Of a stretch of 64,000 bases of DNA, positions 63,841 through 64,000 are shown piece after piece (the first letter of the stretch is position 1; each line of letters starts with the position of its first letter). Below the pieces are notes generated by a model, which ran no database searches, was not told where the DNA came from, and saw only the letters and a list, made by a program, of their open reading frames with translations. A program made the translations under genes and the position numbers. The DNA is from Roseateles aquatilis (GTDB lineage: Bacteria; Pseudomonadota; Gammaproteobacteria; Burkholderiales; Burkholderiaceae_C): assembly GCF_002205645.1 (NCBI RefSeq), contig NZ_NIOF01000012.1:108449-172448 (forward strand). Reading direction: 5' to 3'.

Positions 63841-64000
63841 TGCTGACCTGCCCGGTTTCTCCGAGACACTGATTTCCAGAGAAGATGGCTCCATTGATCC
63901 GCTTGGATTCTTCGAGCCACGCGATGCGCTAGTCCCGGCCAGTCTCGGGGCCATTAGGCAGGCCCCATCTCCTTGATCCTACGGGCATATTCGGCCGGCG
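63841..64000. other. Window end, unassigned
   Basis: No complete gene. A minus-strand frame running off the end (AEYARRIKEMGPA then stop at 63954) might be a fragment of a further gene or insertion sequence, but it is too short to name. Confidence 0.3.

Overview
The window is about 64 kb of GC-rich, densely coding chromosomal DNA. Gene content and order point to a betaproteobacterium of the order Burkholderiales, most like the Roseateles/Mitsuaria/Rubrivivax group. The clues are the hom-thrC-moeA-moaD run, a kdp operon carrying a TorF-type porin, the PA2778/PA2779 pair, and a PrpE-type ligase. The genus is inferred from gene content only.

Layout. 0.3-7.2 kb: a tricorn-like S41 protease, two class I glutamine-amidotransferase-like proteins, an RNA-ligase-family protein that has lost its nucleophilic lysine, and a phasin-like protein. 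7.3-16.9 kb (minus strand): the potassium system, with a 30-residue membrane micro-protein, kdpF, kdpA, kdpB, kdpC, a porin, kdpD and kdpE. 17.3-21.7 kb: an AT-richer accessory patch with two membrane-anchored unknowns, a DUF2971 protein and a HEPN-like protein with an R-x4-H motif. 21.9-25.8 kb: a DHA2 exporter divergent from a LysR regulator, then a zinc-metallopeptidase/lipoprotein pair resembling a type VI effector and its immunity protein. 25.9-34.8 kb: an SPFH-SHOCT, DUF4178, DUF350 and membrane aminopropyltransferase/FAD-oxidoreductase set that looks like an envelope-stress module, with the PA2779/PA2778 pair inside it.

35-38.4 kb: a thioesterase, a HigBA toxin-antitoxin pair, IS66 debris and two orphans. 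38.4-43.9 kb (minus): moaD, moeA, thrC, hom and an AlaA/AlaC-type aminotransferase. 44-57.4 kb: core genes, namely an Mth938-like protein, Bcp peroxiredoxin, a PIN-PhoH ATPase, an MdtD-like exporter, a HAD phosphatase, an M3 peptidase, propionate-CoA ligase, an NlpC/P60 hydrolase and a proline-rich membrane protein. tRNA-Ala(CGC) follows at 57.5 kb.

The most interesting region is 57.66-63.27 kb, immediately 3' of the tRNA and on the opposite strand. It is a compact, AT-richer, translationally coupled operon: a 48-residue putative precursor peptide, an MFS exporter, a YcaO, a TfuA, a small HExxH protein, a ThiS/MoaD-like carrier ending in Gly-Gly, and an E1-like adenylyltransferase fused to rhodanese. 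I read it as a RiPP cluster in which rhodanese-E1 and the carrier make a thiocarboxylate that feeds YcaO-TfuA for backbone thioamidation, with HExxH as a second tailoring enzyme or a protease. The precursor has no Cys or Thr and a single Ser in its C-terminal half, which argues against azole, azoline or lanthionine chemistry. Gene identities are read from sequence; the pathway is inference.
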